Shown piece by piece: positions 22,574 to 29,802 of a DNA stretch of 29,802 bases. Made by a program: the position numbers and the translations under genes. Numbering within the stretch: position 1 is the stretch's first letter; each line of letters begins with the position of its first letter. This stretch comes from a virus, in IMG/VR virus record IMGVR_UViG_3300010885_005508, positions 1 to 29,802 of that record. One strand, given 5' to 3'. The notes beneath the pieces were generated by a model. It was not told the origin of the DNA, did not search any database, and saw nothing but the letters and a program-made list of their open reading frames with translations.

Positions 22574-23146
22574 TTAATGTTTTATTTTATCGTTTTCAAT
22601 GTCCGTTTTTTGCGTCGGTGTGATCGTTGCCCCCGCCCAACTTGCGGACGCCGTTTTCAACGCCACGCCCCCGTCTTGCGGAACCGGAACCCACGTCGAC
22701 GACAAAATCGTTTTTAAATCGTTCAAATCGTTTTCAACGGCATTTAATTTTGTGATCAAATCGTTTATTTTTATCAATCCGTCGTTTGATCCGCCGTTGA
22801 ACGTTATTTTTTCGCAATCGATATTTATTTCGATTTCCGATTTTACGATCATTTTGTCGATCTTATTACAAACCGATAAAATTCCGGTTGTTCGATTTAT
22901 AAACGTAACGATACCAATCGAATTGATTGTCGGTATTAAAACAAATCCGTCGGTTGAATTCGCGTCCGATTGTAAACGAACGCCGTAAATTTCCGCGTCC
23001 CCGTTTGCCGGTTTTACGTCGCACGTTCGCGCCGTTTCGTCAATGGCGATTATTTCCCCAACAACCGAATAAATTTCGGCGTTTGGATCCTTTACAATTT
23101 CCCGCATTAAATCGCGGATCGATCGGTTTGTGTTGTTTTGTTTCAT
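22574..23146 (-). CDS. Baseplate spike/assembly protein, gpV-like
   Basis: The 190-residue protein has an N-terminal OB-fold pattern typical of gpV/gp5-like spikes: SVVGEIIAIDETARTCDVKP, GVRLQSDANSTDGFVLIPT and SIGIVTFINRTTG. A strand-rich middle (IEINIDCEKITFNGG) suggests a short beta-helix. A helical stretch and a C-terminal tail ending DKIKH follow. It forms the trimeric puncturing tip under the hub. Its start overlaps the end of the hub gene by four bases. Confidence 0.75.
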   Translation of the reverse strand: MKQNNTNRSIRDLMREIVKDPNAEIYSVVGEIIAIDETARTCDVKPANGDAEIYGVRLQSDANSTDGFVLIPTINSIGIVTFINRTTGILSVCNKIDKMIVKSEIEINIDCEKITFNGGSNDGLIKINDLITKLNAVENDLNDLKTILSSTWVPVPQDGGVALKTASASWAGATITPTQKTDIENDKIKH

Positions 23147-24096
23147 TGTTCCGCTTTACGTCCTAATTCAATTTTTTGTCGGAAACCATTTTGTCCGAAT
23201 GTCGTTTCCACGGTATCGACGAAATATGTTCCGTTTCGTTCCGGTAATTTATAACTTTTTAAGACAATAACGTCCCCGTGTTTTATTCGTGGCGATCCGA
23301 ACATTGTAAAACCGCCCCGGAAACCCGAAAATTTGAATTTTTTTATTTCACTTTCGGCGATTGTTTTCAATGTTTTTTCCGTCAAATCGTAATAGTGCGC
23401 CGTTCGTTGTTCCCCGTCCGAATCGCCGACTTCGATTTCGATTTTTTTGTTGTCCGGTAACATTGAAATTGCTTTCAATTTTATTTTTGTTTCGTCCTCG
23501 TTTTTCCAAATCAAATCGTTGTCGATCACGTCGCGTTCCATAACGATTTCGTGATCCACGCGATTTTCCGCGATGTATTGACGCCCGACATATAATGTCC
23601 CCCCTTGGATAAAACAATCCAAATAATACGTTTTTTTTAATTCGTCCAAAACTTGCAACGGCGTTACATTTGTGATCCTAAACGCCCCCAAATCCGCGTC
23701 GACTGAATTAATCGCAATTTTGCCCCCAATCATATCGTTTAATAAAGTTTTTAGATCAACTTTTTTGTATGATTTCGTAAACGTAGATTGTTTCAATAAA
23801 AACATTGCGTTTTCGATTTCGATTTCGATCGGTGTCGTTATTTTGACCGCGGAAATATATCCCGAAAATCTTAATGTCGACATTGGATAATAACCTAATT
23901 TAATTTGAACTTTGTCGCCCCGTTTAAAAATGGATCCGGTTCCGTTCGTGATCAATTCGCCGTTTTTCGTGATCCGTTTCGGGATCGTTAATTTTGCCGT
24001 GTCCGTGAATTCTTTCCACGTCGAAACAATTTCGATGTCCGTCACAAAATCGAATACGTTTTCGCCTATTTTTATTTCACAAAATAATCTTTCCAT
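23143..24096 (-). CDS. Baseplate hub protein, late-control gpD-like
   Basis: ATG at 24096 is chosen: it follows the previous stop by two bases, while the longer frame from 24225 would overlap that gene heavily. The 317-residue product has the outline of gpD/gp27-like hub proteins. It begins MERLFCEIKIGENVFDFVTD. KRGDKVQIKLGYYP and LRFSGYISAVK follow, with a central LQVLDELKKTYYLDCFIQGG containing the recurring 'Y-LD-F-x-GG-x-LY' pattern. The end has HGDVIVLKSYKLPERNGTYF and TFGQNGFRQKIELG. It forms the hub ring to which the spike binds. Confidence 0.8.
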   Translation of the reverse strand: MERLFCEIKIGENVFDFVTDIEIVSTWKEFTDTAKLTIPKRITKNGELITNGTGSIFKRGDKVQIKLGYYPMSTLRFSGYISAVKITTPIEIEIENAMFLLKQSTFTKSYKKVDLKTLLNDMIGGKIAINSVDADLGAFRITNVTPLQVLDELKKTYYLDCFIQGGTLYVGRQYIAENRVDHEIVMERDVIDNDLIWKNEDETKIKLKAISMLPDNKKIEIEVGDSDGEQRTAHYYDLTEKTLKTIAESEIKKFKFSGFRGGFTMFGSPRIKHGDVIVLKSYKLPERNGTYFVDTVETTFGQNGFRQKIELGRKAEQ

Positions 24097-24098
24097 TT

Positions 24099-24653
24099 TT
24101 ACAAATCCGCTAATTCGACCGGAACGTCCGACAATAAATTGATTGAAAATTCTTGAATATTTCGCGCGCCCTCGGTTTGTGGAAATGAATAATCCGTCAC
24201 GACAACCGAATGAATGTCGAACCAATTTAAAAATTCCGAAATTAAATTCAAAGCAACCGGCGCGCGCAAAATTTGAACTAATTCGTTGACGTCGGTTTCC
24301 GGATAATTGTTCGTTTGTGAACTTATTGTCCCCGTGATTTCGATTTGATAATCGCCGTCGGAAATATATTCCTTAACGGTTCCGTTTCGCCCTTGGATCG
24401 GTGTCGTGACAATGTTTTTCGTTTGCGAAACACTCATTAAAACGTGATCAATTATAATTCCGTTTTGAACGGAAATTGTTTCGCCCGAAATCGTTTGATA
24501 TTGGAACGGTTCGATTTCTAAATTTGAATAAACCGGCGTCCCTAAATACGAACTTCGCGACGGTTCGTCCGGATCGACGCCCGAAAACGAAAATAATTTC
24601 GGTTTTAATAACGCCAACCCCGCGCCCGTGAATGTAAATTTTCCAATACTCAT
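24099..24653 (-). CDS. Baseplate/tail protein, DUF6046-like
   Basis: The 184-residue protein carries the pattern I associate with DUF6046 proteins in Bacteroidota phages: TPVYSNLEIEPFQYQ, then QTKNIVTTPIQGRNGTVKEY, ISDGDYQIEITG and NYPETDVNELVQIL. The ending is VVVTDYSFPQTEGARNIQEF followed by a short acidic tail. Its position between tape measure and hub is the place of the tail terminus/baseplate adapter (Mu gp43 or XkdP/N-like). It probably caps the tube end at the baseplate. Confidence 0.7.
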   Translation of the reverse strand: MSIGKFTFTGAGLALLKPKLFSFSGVDPDEPSRSSYLGTPVYSNLEIEPFQYQTISGETISVQNGIIIDHVLMSVSQTKNIVTTPIQGRNGTVKEYISDGDYQIEITGTISSQTNNYPETDVNELVQILRAPVALNLISEFLNWFDIHSVVVTDYSFPQTEGARNIQEFSINLLSDVPVELADL

Positions 24654-24665
24654 TTTTTTACAATT

Positions 24666-26354
24666 TTATGTCGTTTGAACGTCGTTAACAACCCCCAACA
24701 ATAAACGCGACATTTCCGCCTTAATTTGTGTTTTAATTTCGGAAAAATCTTTATTCGTTGTGAATGATTGTTCGTTGATTAATGATCCAATATTTATGTT
24801 AAAAACTTTCGGCGCGCCCGCCGTTATTTCGGAAATCCCGGATTTTAAATTCGTGTCGGTTTTTCCCGTTTTCGCCTTTTTTTCCTTTGCTAATTTGCCC
24901 GCCGTTTTCAACGCGCTTTCGTTTCCGATCGCTTTCAATTGTGTATCGCCAACACCCGGGATTTTTTCGAATTTCAATTGGTTGTCCTTAACAACTTTTT
25001 TCGTATTTTCCGGAACGACTAATCCCAAATCTTTACGAAAATTTTTGATCCACTTTGCACCCCCGCCGGCGATATCCCCCATTCCGGGAATTTTTGCGAT
25101 CAATTCTAAAAGTTGTTGAATAGGCATTAATAAAACGTCCAAAATTACGGTTCCGATTTTTTTCAATCCCGCCAAAATTCCACCCCCGGAAAACGCGTCG
25201 ACAATGCCGTCCCAATTACGGCGCAACGATTGGATTAAACCAATAATTAAACCGAACGGAACCGATAAAAACGATAAAACCGCGCCGAATTCGTCGAAAT
25301 GGCGTATCACTAAAATAACGCCCGCAATCAACGACGCAATTCCAATCACAATTAAACCGATCGGATTTAAAGACATTGCTAAATTTAACGCATATTGTGC
25401 AATTGTCATTCCGGACGTTGCCAACGTGGACGCAAACATAGCAATTTTAAACGCTAAAAACGCCCCCGTTGCAATTCCGATCACGATTGCAATATCGCCC
25501 AATAATTTTTTATTGTCCATTATATAAGAACCAAAATCAATAAACGCGTTGATCGCCGGCAATAACATATCCGCCAATTTTAAACCTAATATTTTTAAAT
25601 TATCGACAAACGTCGACATTTTTCCCGCGGTTGTTTGTGATTGTTTTTGCATCATATCGTGGAAAATTCCGCCGTCCGACGTCATATTTGTAAACGCTTG
25701 GTTCATTACGTCGGACGTGATCGCCCCGGTTTCCGCTAATTTGAAAACTTCCGCGCGCGTAATACCGTACATTTTTGACAATTCCGCCATTAAAGGGACG
25801 CCACGTTCGGAAAATTGGTTCAATTCTTCCGCCATCATTTTTCCCTTGTTTGTCACTTTCATAAAAATTTGCGACATTTCCTCGATTGGAACGTTTGTCC
25901 CGGACGCAACGTCGCCGATCGCTTTCATATACGACGGAATTTTCGTCGCTTCGATCCCGGCGGACAATAACAATCGCGACGAATTTAATAATTCGGTTGT
26001 TTCGTATGGCGTAACTTTGCCGAACGCTTGCATTTGTGCAATTAACGTGTTCGCTTTTTGTTGATCGCCCATAAAAACGCCAAATGAAACGCGCGTTTGT
26101 TCCATTCCCGCGCCCAATTGGTAAATTTCACGCCCCAACATTCCCGCGCCCGCAATTAACGCGCCCCAACCAACGATTTTTCCCAATCCGCCCAACGAAC
26201 CCGCCAAACCACCGCCCCCGGGTTTCCCCACGGTACGATCCAAACCGTCCATTTTTTCGCGCAAACGTTGAACGTCCTTTGCGATGTCTTTCAATCCGGA
26301 CGTTACTCCGCGATCGACTAATTCAACGATGTATTGTTCCCTATTTGACGCCAT
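24666..26354 (-). CDS. Tail tape measure protein
   Basis: The 562-residue protein follows the chaperone genes and precedes the baseplate genes. It has a conserved tape measure region near the N-terminus (GAGMEQTRVSFGVFMGDQQK, then FGKVTPYETTELL, GTNVPIEEMSQIFMK and QFSERGVPLMAELSKMYG, about 80-190). Hydrophobic segments (about 290-400, including LGDIAIVIGIATGAFLAF and GLIVIGIASLIAGVILVI) suit passage through the host membrane. A charged C-terminal stretch ends in VNDVQTT. It sets the tail length, so the tail is probably short to medium for a myovirus. Confidence 0.9.
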   Translation of the reverse strand: MASNREQYIVELVDRGVTSGLKDIAKDVQRLREKMDGLDRTVGKPGGGGLAGSLGGLGKIVGWGALIAGAGMLGREIYQLGAGMEQTRVSFGVFMGDQQKANTLIAQMQAFGKVTPYETTELLNSSRLLLSAGIEATKIPSYMKAIGDVASGTNVPIEEMSQIFMKVTNKGKMMAEELNQFSERGVPLMAELSKMYGITRAEVFKLAETGAITSDVMNQAFTNMTSDGGIFHDMMQKQSQTTAGKMSTFVDNLKILGLKLADMLLPAINAFIDFGSYIMDNKKLLGDIAIVIGIATGAFLAFKIAMFASTLATSGMTIAQYALNLAMSLNPIGLIVIGIASLIAGVILVIRHFDEFGAVLSFLSVPFGLIIGLIQSLRRNWDGIVDAFSGGGILAGLKKIGTVILDVLLMPIQQLLELIAKIPGMGDIAGGGAKWIKNFRKDLGLVVPENTKKVVKDNQLKFEKIPGVGDTQLKAIGNESALKTAGKLAKEKKAKTGKTDTNLKSGISEITAGAPKVFNINIGSLINEQSFTTNKDFSEIKTQIKAEMSRLLLGVVNDVQTT

Positions 26355-26366
26355 AATTTTAAACTT

Positions 26367-26560
26367 TTATTTCGATGTCGGATCCATTGAAAAACGTTTG
26401 TTTTCGAATTCCAAACAATATCTTAATTCATTCCAAATTTTCGCGAACTCAAAATCCGATAATTCGTCCGGATTAATACGAAAATAAAACCGAATTAAGG
26501 CGGACATTTTACGCGTTTCGTCGTATCCGTCCGCCTTTCGAATTTCGGTTCGCTTTATAA
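26367..26560 (-). CDS. Tail-assembly chaperone, -1 frameshift extension (gpGT-like)
   Basis: After the slippery site at 26567-26561, the -1 frame stays open for 64 codons to TAA at 26369. It reads through TEIRKADGYDETRKMSALIR and PDELSDFEFAKIWNELRYC. Fused to the first 97 residues of the upstream gene it gives a protein of about 161 residues, the gpG/gpGT arrangement of long-tailed phages. An internal ATG at 26507 (46 residues) is possible, but the open -1 frame before it favours frameshift. The fusion would load the tape measure for tube assembly. Confidence 0.7.
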
Positions 26561-26851
26561 CTTTTTTAGTGTCGAATTTTTACGTTCGATCAATTGAACC
26601 GCATTTAAACACGCTTCACAATATAGATCTTCATTTGATCGGATTTCGGGATCCCCGTCCAACCAACACGCGTTCAAAATCATTTCGCCCGCCGTGATTA
26701 ATTTCGGCGATCCCGTCAACGGCATAACAAAGCCCAACGCTTGTTCCATAACGGGACGCGTGATTGATTTTAAATAACATTTGTATCCCTCAATTTCCAA
26801 AACGTATTTTGCGCCCGTTGGAATTGGCATTTCTTTTTTTTCGGTTTCCAT
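26555..26851 (-). CDS. Tail-assembly chaperone (gpG-like), frameshift donor
   Basis: The 98-residue protein lies between tail tube and tape measure, the position of the tail-assembly chaperone. It has a beta-rich start (PTGAKYVLEIEGYKCYLKSI) and a helical end that includes GDPEIRSNEDLYCEACLNAV. The last codons contain A-AAA-AAG followed by TTA TAA. It probably binds the tape measure during assembly and is not in the finished tail. A terminator lies upstream of it. Confidence 0.72.
   Translation of the reverse strand: METEKKEMPIPTGAKYVLEIEGYKCYLKSITRPVMEQALGFVMPLTGSPKLITAGEMILNACWLDGDPEIRSNEDLYCEACLNAVQLIERKNSTLKKL
26561..26567 (-). promoter_or_regulatory. Programmed -1 frameshift slippery sequence
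   Basis: The minus strand reads A-AAA-AAG in frame with the chaperone, six bases before the TAA stop. This is a classic strong bacterial -1 slippery heptamer. Slippage gives the long chaperone form used by tail-assembly proteins. Confidence 0.75.
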
Positions 26852-26889
26852 TGTGTGAAATTTTTTTAAATTAATAATCGTAAAAATAC

Positions 26890-26920
26890 AAAAAAACCGA
26901 CGAAAATTCCGCCGGTTTTG
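26890..26920 (-). terminator. Intrinsic terminator after the tail tube gene
   Basis: On the minus strand AAAACCGGCG (26919-26910) pairs with CGTCGGTTTT (26902-26893), a 10-bp stem with one G-U pair and a 7-base loop, followed by more T. It lies in the 91-bp gap after the tail tube gene. It would cut expression of the chaperone and tape measure relative to the abundant tube and sheath. Confidence 0.75.
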
Positions 26921-26942
26921 TGATCTTAATTTTTTAAAAAAA

Positions 26943-27356
26943 TTAATTCCATTTAATATGCGAAATAACTAAATCGAATTTTCTTTTTACGTCCGTGTCG
27001 CTTTGCGATGTTTCGATCCCGTCGTTTACGAATTCCGCGTTTTTTAAAACGTGTGTCACGGGATTTTGTAAATTCCCGAAAAATACCGTAATATCAAACG
27101 CCGGTATATTCAACAACGAACCGTTTAACGCAACCGCGCGAATTGATTCGACGTCGTTCATTGAAAATTCAATCGACGCTTTCGCTTCGATCGCGCCTTG
27201 ACCACGCGAAACCGGGCGATTTCCCGCGCCGTAATTGTTCGTTTTTTCTTGTTCCTCGGAATACTCGATCGACGAAACCGACGCCACGGGAACGCCTAAA
27301 ATTGTGACAATGATTTGACTAAAATCATACGCCGTTCCATTTATTAAAGGTATCAT
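26943..27356 (-). CDS. Tail tube protein
   Basis: The 137-residue protein has the size and position of a contractile-tail tube subunit, directly after the sheath. It begins MIPLINGTAYDFSQIIVTIL and has VSSIEYSEEQEKTNNYGAGN. KASIEFSMNDVESI comes next and the ending is KFDLVISHIKWN. This 'G-x-P-V-S-x-G-x-G' and 'K-A-S-I-E-F' arrangement is typical of Mu gpM/XkdM-like tube proteins. It makes the inner channel for DNA. Confidence 0.8.
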   Translation of the reverse strand: MIPLINGTAYDFSQIIVTILGVPVASVSSIEYSEEQEKTNNYGAGNRPVSRGQGAIEAKASIEFSMNDVESIRAVALNGSLLNIPAFDITVFFGNLQNPVTHVLKNAEFVNDGIETSQSDTDVKRKFDLVISHIKWN

Positions 27357-27372
27357 ATAAATAAATATTTAA

Positions 27373-28557
27373 TTAGTTAATACTTACGGCGAAACCAATA
27401 TTCACAACGATTACACGCGCAACGCCAACCGGAACCAATTTGATTGCGATTTCGATTTTTGACGTCGTTAAAACGTCTTGAATTGGATTAATGATCACAC
27501 TAAACGCCGACAATTCGCCGTCGCGTTGCATTGATTCCAAACCGCGTTCCGCGTCGTTTTTGAATTTTGAAATTACGTCTTCGGTTAACGTTCCGTCCGC
27601 GTTTACATACAATGGCGCGTTTACGCTTGGCAATAAAAACGCGCGAACATTTCGGATCGCTTTGTCAATTGTTCGATTGTTTTCGATATACGCATAATCG
27701 GACGTCACGGAAATTGCCGTCGGCGCGTCGTTGAAATACGTTCCATTTAATCCGACGTGTTTTTTCATAAAGATATATCCGTAATCGTTCAAACCGTCCA
27801 ACGCCGTTGTTGAAATTGTTTTCACTAATAACGACGACGTCGCGCAACTGATCGCCGGTTCGTCGAATTCGGATCCGTCAACAACGTTGAATTTTTCAAC
27901 CCAACCGATGTTTTCGTGAACTTTTGCATTCGCAACCGCACCCAAAACCGCCCCAATAATTCCCAACGTTTTCGATGTCGCCGTTGCGATCGCCGTTCCT
28001 AATCCCGCGCCGTCCTCGCCTATACAAACGGAAACGTTTTTCGCACTTAACGCGCGTAAATCAACAAACGCCCCAACGTTCGCAATTGCGCGCGTGTTCG
28101 CTTGATAAATGATCGAAACCGGTTTGTCCGCGTTTTCTAAATTCGTCGCGCTTGCTTGTAACGTCGTAACGTTCCCCGTTGCGAATGTCGTCGCCGGATC
28201 AAAAAATCCGATTTGTCTAATTTCCCCGGTTGCGAAATTTTGCAACGTTTCAACGCTTGCATAACTGATCGACGTCGACGAAATTAAATTCAAATATAAT
28301 TTTCCTTTCGGTTGTTTTTTGAAAAATTGATCCAAATGATACCAACTTTCACGCGTGTACGTTCCGCCTTGCGTGATCCCTAAACTTTCAACCTCACTAA
28401 TCGAATAAACGATTTTAATTCGGTTTGTTGTCGTGAAACCCGCCGGCAAATTCGCGTCCGCGTATGGTTGAATAAATCCGGAAATGTGATCGTTCGTCGC
28501 CAACGGACGCCCCAAACCGCCTTTTCCGCGGTTGATCGTTATTTTAGGTAAACCCAT
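27373..28557 (-). CDS. Tail sheath protein, DUF2586-like
   Basis: The 394-residue protein is the contractile sheath. The N-terminus reads MGLPKITINRGKGGLGRP, and later parts are typical of sheath cores: LGIIGAVLGAVANAKVHENI, then KHVGLNGTYFNDAPTAISVT (the conserved G-x-Y-F-x-D segment). RNVRAFLLPSVNAPLYV follows. The C-terminal alpha/beta part (SKIEIAIKLVPVGVARVIVV) exchanges strands between subunits. The DUF2586 assignment is by recall. Sheath presence shows this is a contractile tail. Confidence 0.85.
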   Translation of the reverse strand: MGLPKITINRGKGGLGRPLATNDHISGFIQPYADANLPAGFTTTNRIKIVYSISEVESLGITQGGTYTRESWYHLDQFFKKQPKGKLYLNLISSTSISYASVETLQNFATGEIRQIGFFDPATTFATGNVTTLQASATNLENADKPVSIIYQANTRAIANVGAFVDLRALSAKNVSVCIGEDGAGLGTAIATATSKTLGIIGAVLGAVANAKVHENIGWVEKFNVVDGSEFDEPAISCATSSLLVKTISTTALDGLNDYGYIFMKKHVGLNGTYFNDAPTAISVTSDYAYIENNRTIDKAIRNVRAFLLPSVNAPLYVNADGTLTEDVISKFKNDAERGLESMQRDGELSAFSVIINPIQDVLTTSKIEIAIKLVPVGVARVIVVNIGFAVSIN

Positions 28558-28572
28558 TATTTCGAATTATTT

Positions 28573-28875
28573 TTAATTATTAATATTTTTATTTTCGGTT
28601 GTCGCGCGTTTTTTTCGCTTTTTTTCGATCGCGTGTTCGATTGCGTCCGTGATCAAATGAAAAATCCATTTTGAACCCTCAAAAAATAATTGTTGTTTTA
28701 ATTCTTTGAAATTTTCATTTCGTGAAAAAACTTTTATTTCCGGATTGTCCAACCTTTGCGAATGTGCGTCCGCGAAATACGCGTCGTTGAAAATTGATCC
28801 GTCCGACGTACTAAATAAATTTTCCGCGCCCGCATTGGACGCGAAAAATTCTTTTGCTTTGTTTTCCGAAATCAT
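28573..28875 (-). CDS. Head-tail connector candidate, 100 residues
   Basis: The 100-residue protein is packed between capsid (three bases away) and sheath. It starts MISENKAKEFFASNAGAENL, then FSTSDGSIFNDAYFADAHSQ, and ends in a basic, Lys-rich helix with HAIEKKRKKRATTENKN. The position is where head-completion or connector proteins sit. No family is recognised; a head-tail joining role is inferred from context. Confidence 0.5.
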   Translation of the reverse strand: MISENKAKEFFASNAGAENLFSTSDGSIFNDAYFADAHSQRLDNPEIKVFSRNENFKELKQQLFFEGSKWIFHLITDAIEHAIEKKRKKRATTENKNINN

Positions 28876-28878
28876 AAT

Positions 28879-29787
28879 TTAAACGCCTTGCGCCAACGCA
28901 ACGATTCCTTTATTATCGTTTCTCAATTTTGTTGATCCGTGCATTAACAACGCGGAAAAAACTGATCCGTAAAATTCCGGTTTGTCCTCGTCCGCAAATA
29001 CTTTAATTGCGCCCAACGCTTGCGCAACGCTTTGTTTTTGGAATGCAAACGCCCCAATACAATCCGTTGTCGCGTCCGCTGATCCAACCGCTTTTTTAAC
29101 GCCCGCCGACGCTGAATTGAACAAAATTGTTGTTGGACGTTTGAAAACTTTAAATCCGAAAATTTCGTTAACAACGCCGTTCGTTTGATTCGCAACACGA
29201 CCGAAATCCGCACGAACCAACGCGTCAATTCCGAATAATTCGTAATACATTAATGTAGGCAAAACTAAAAAACGATCGTTCATTGGAACGTTGTCGTCGT
29301 CTAATTTACGCGCCATTCTCGCGATATCTTCTTTTGTGATCATTTTACGCGTTCCCGTTGCCGTTGAATTCGGTAATTGGGACGTTGACGCGCCCGACGT
29401 TCTTAATACTAACGACGAGGATCCCGACGGTGTCCAATCATACGCAACTTCAGTTCCGATACGTTCGTTTAAAACGTTCAAATGTTGTCCTAACACTGAA
29501 TTTCTTTTCGCATAACTAACTTGTAACGCGTCCAAATCCGTAATTAAAACCGGATCCGTTGTGTACTCGTTTAAATCGAACGTTAATTCCGTGTCGGTTC
29601 TTTGTGCGATTGTTGCCGGTAAAACCGAACGATTTTTCGCGATCGCGGACCCCGCGCCACTTTGCGGAATGTGAACCGTATGATTTGAAACAAACGCGGA
29701 ATAATCCGTCCCCGCCATAATGAATTCCGATCCTTGGTGTAACGTTTCTTTGATGTCCGCCACCCATATTTCTTTTTGTAATCCCAT
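28879..29787 (-). CDS. Major capsid protein
   Basis: The 302-residue protein begins MGLQKEIWVADIKETLHQGS, followed by YSAFVSNHTVHIPQSGAGSA and ELTFDLNEYTTDPVLITDLD. This N-arm, beta-hairpin and long-helix order is typical of HK97-fold capsid proteins of Bacteroidota phages. The middle has RFLVLPTLMYYELFG and an extended EIFGFKVFKRPTTI strand. The C-terminus shows FAFQKQSVAQALGAIKVF and the P-domain-like YGSVFSALLMHGSTKLRND. Abundance and place before the sheath fit. The ATG at 29787 is 15 bases from the window end. Confidence 0.87.
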   Translation of the reverse strand: MGLQKEIWVADIKETLHQGSEFIMAGTDYSAFVSNHTVHIPQSGAGSAIAKNRSVLPATIAQRTDTELTFDLNEYTTDPVLITDLDALQVSYAKRNSVLGQHLNVLNERIGTEVAYDWTPSGSSSLVLRTSGASTSQLPNSTATGTRKMITKEDIARMARKLDDDNVPMNDRFLVLPTLMYYELFGIDALVRADFGRVANQTNGVVNEIFGFKVFKRPTTILFNSASAGVKKAVGSADATTDCIGAFAFQKQSVAQALGAIKVFADEDKPEFYGSVFSALLMHGSTKLRNDNKGIVALAQGV

Positions 29788-29802
29788 TTTTTTAAATTTT
29801 AA

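Noticed and set aside
25549-26064. 171-residue plus-strand frame opposite the tape measure gene, and similar long plus-strand frames in 15.8-27.2 kb
   Set aside because: They lie opposite well-supported structural genes. Low AG/CT removes TAG and CTA, so long antisense frames arise by chance.
26367-26507. 46-residue independent gene between chaperone and tape measure
   Set aside because: The same frame is open back to the A-AAA-AAG site, so a frameshift extension explains it better.

Overview
The window looks like nearly all of a small contractile-tailed (myovirus-type) bacteriophage genome of about 30 kb, probably infecting a member of the Bacteroidota. Three things point to the host. The two recognisable promoters have the Bacteroidota form TTTG-N17/18-TAnnTTTG. 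Starts lack an AGGAGG-type ribosome binding site and instead follow A/T-rich leaders such as AAAATTATG. Several proteins are of types I associate with that phylum (BT4734/VirE-type primase, DUF2586-like sheath, DUF6046-like baseplate protein, 'PRMTTAQ' tail-fibre modules). I saw no integrase, repressor, tRNA, rRNA, CRISPR array or insertion sequence.

Layout. Nearly everything is on the minus strand and is read right to left. From the right end: major capsid protein (29787), a small connector candidate, tail sheath, tail tube, a Rho-independent terminator, tail-assembly chaperone with a -1 frameshift signal, tape measure, baseplate hub, spike and wedge, a LysM-type tail protein, fibre and adhesin genes, baseplate J, gpI-like protein, a second fibre, then a lysis cassette ending at 13600. 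A plus-strand cluster of eight small genes (10988-13524), including a likely ssDNA-binding protein, converges on it at a terminator. Left of a divergent promoter (10840-10924) a second minus-strand operon carries a coiled-coil protein, an RlpA-like protein, two micro-ORFs, an SF2 helicase and a primase-helicase. A 350-bp gene-free iteron region follows, then a VRR-NUC nuclease, small terminase, a lipoprotein, large terminase, a Mu gp36-like protein, a Mu gp29-like portal and the start of a Mu F-like minor head protein cut by the left edge.

Head genes sit at both ends (portal and minor head at the left, capsid at the right), and both read leftwards. The two ends are therefore probably neighbours on a circular or circularly permuted genome. 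What is missing is the rest of the minor head gene and whatever lies between it and the capsid gene, probably a protease or scaffold.

How it may work (inference). The divergent promoter carries two near-identical 20-bp operators exactly 40 bp apart and could switch both early operons together. The primase-helicase, SF2 helicase and ssDNA-binding protein would act with the host polymerase at the iteron region. The long structural operon makes the virion, and holin candidate plus M15 endolysin release it.

The most unusual features are near-absence of the dinucleotide AG/CT, the symmetric iteron array beside the primase gene, the duplicated operators, a pseudoknot-capable intergenic RNA element at 11298-11338, a kinase-like small protein in the lysis cassette, and an adhesin-like gene broken by one in-frame TAA.
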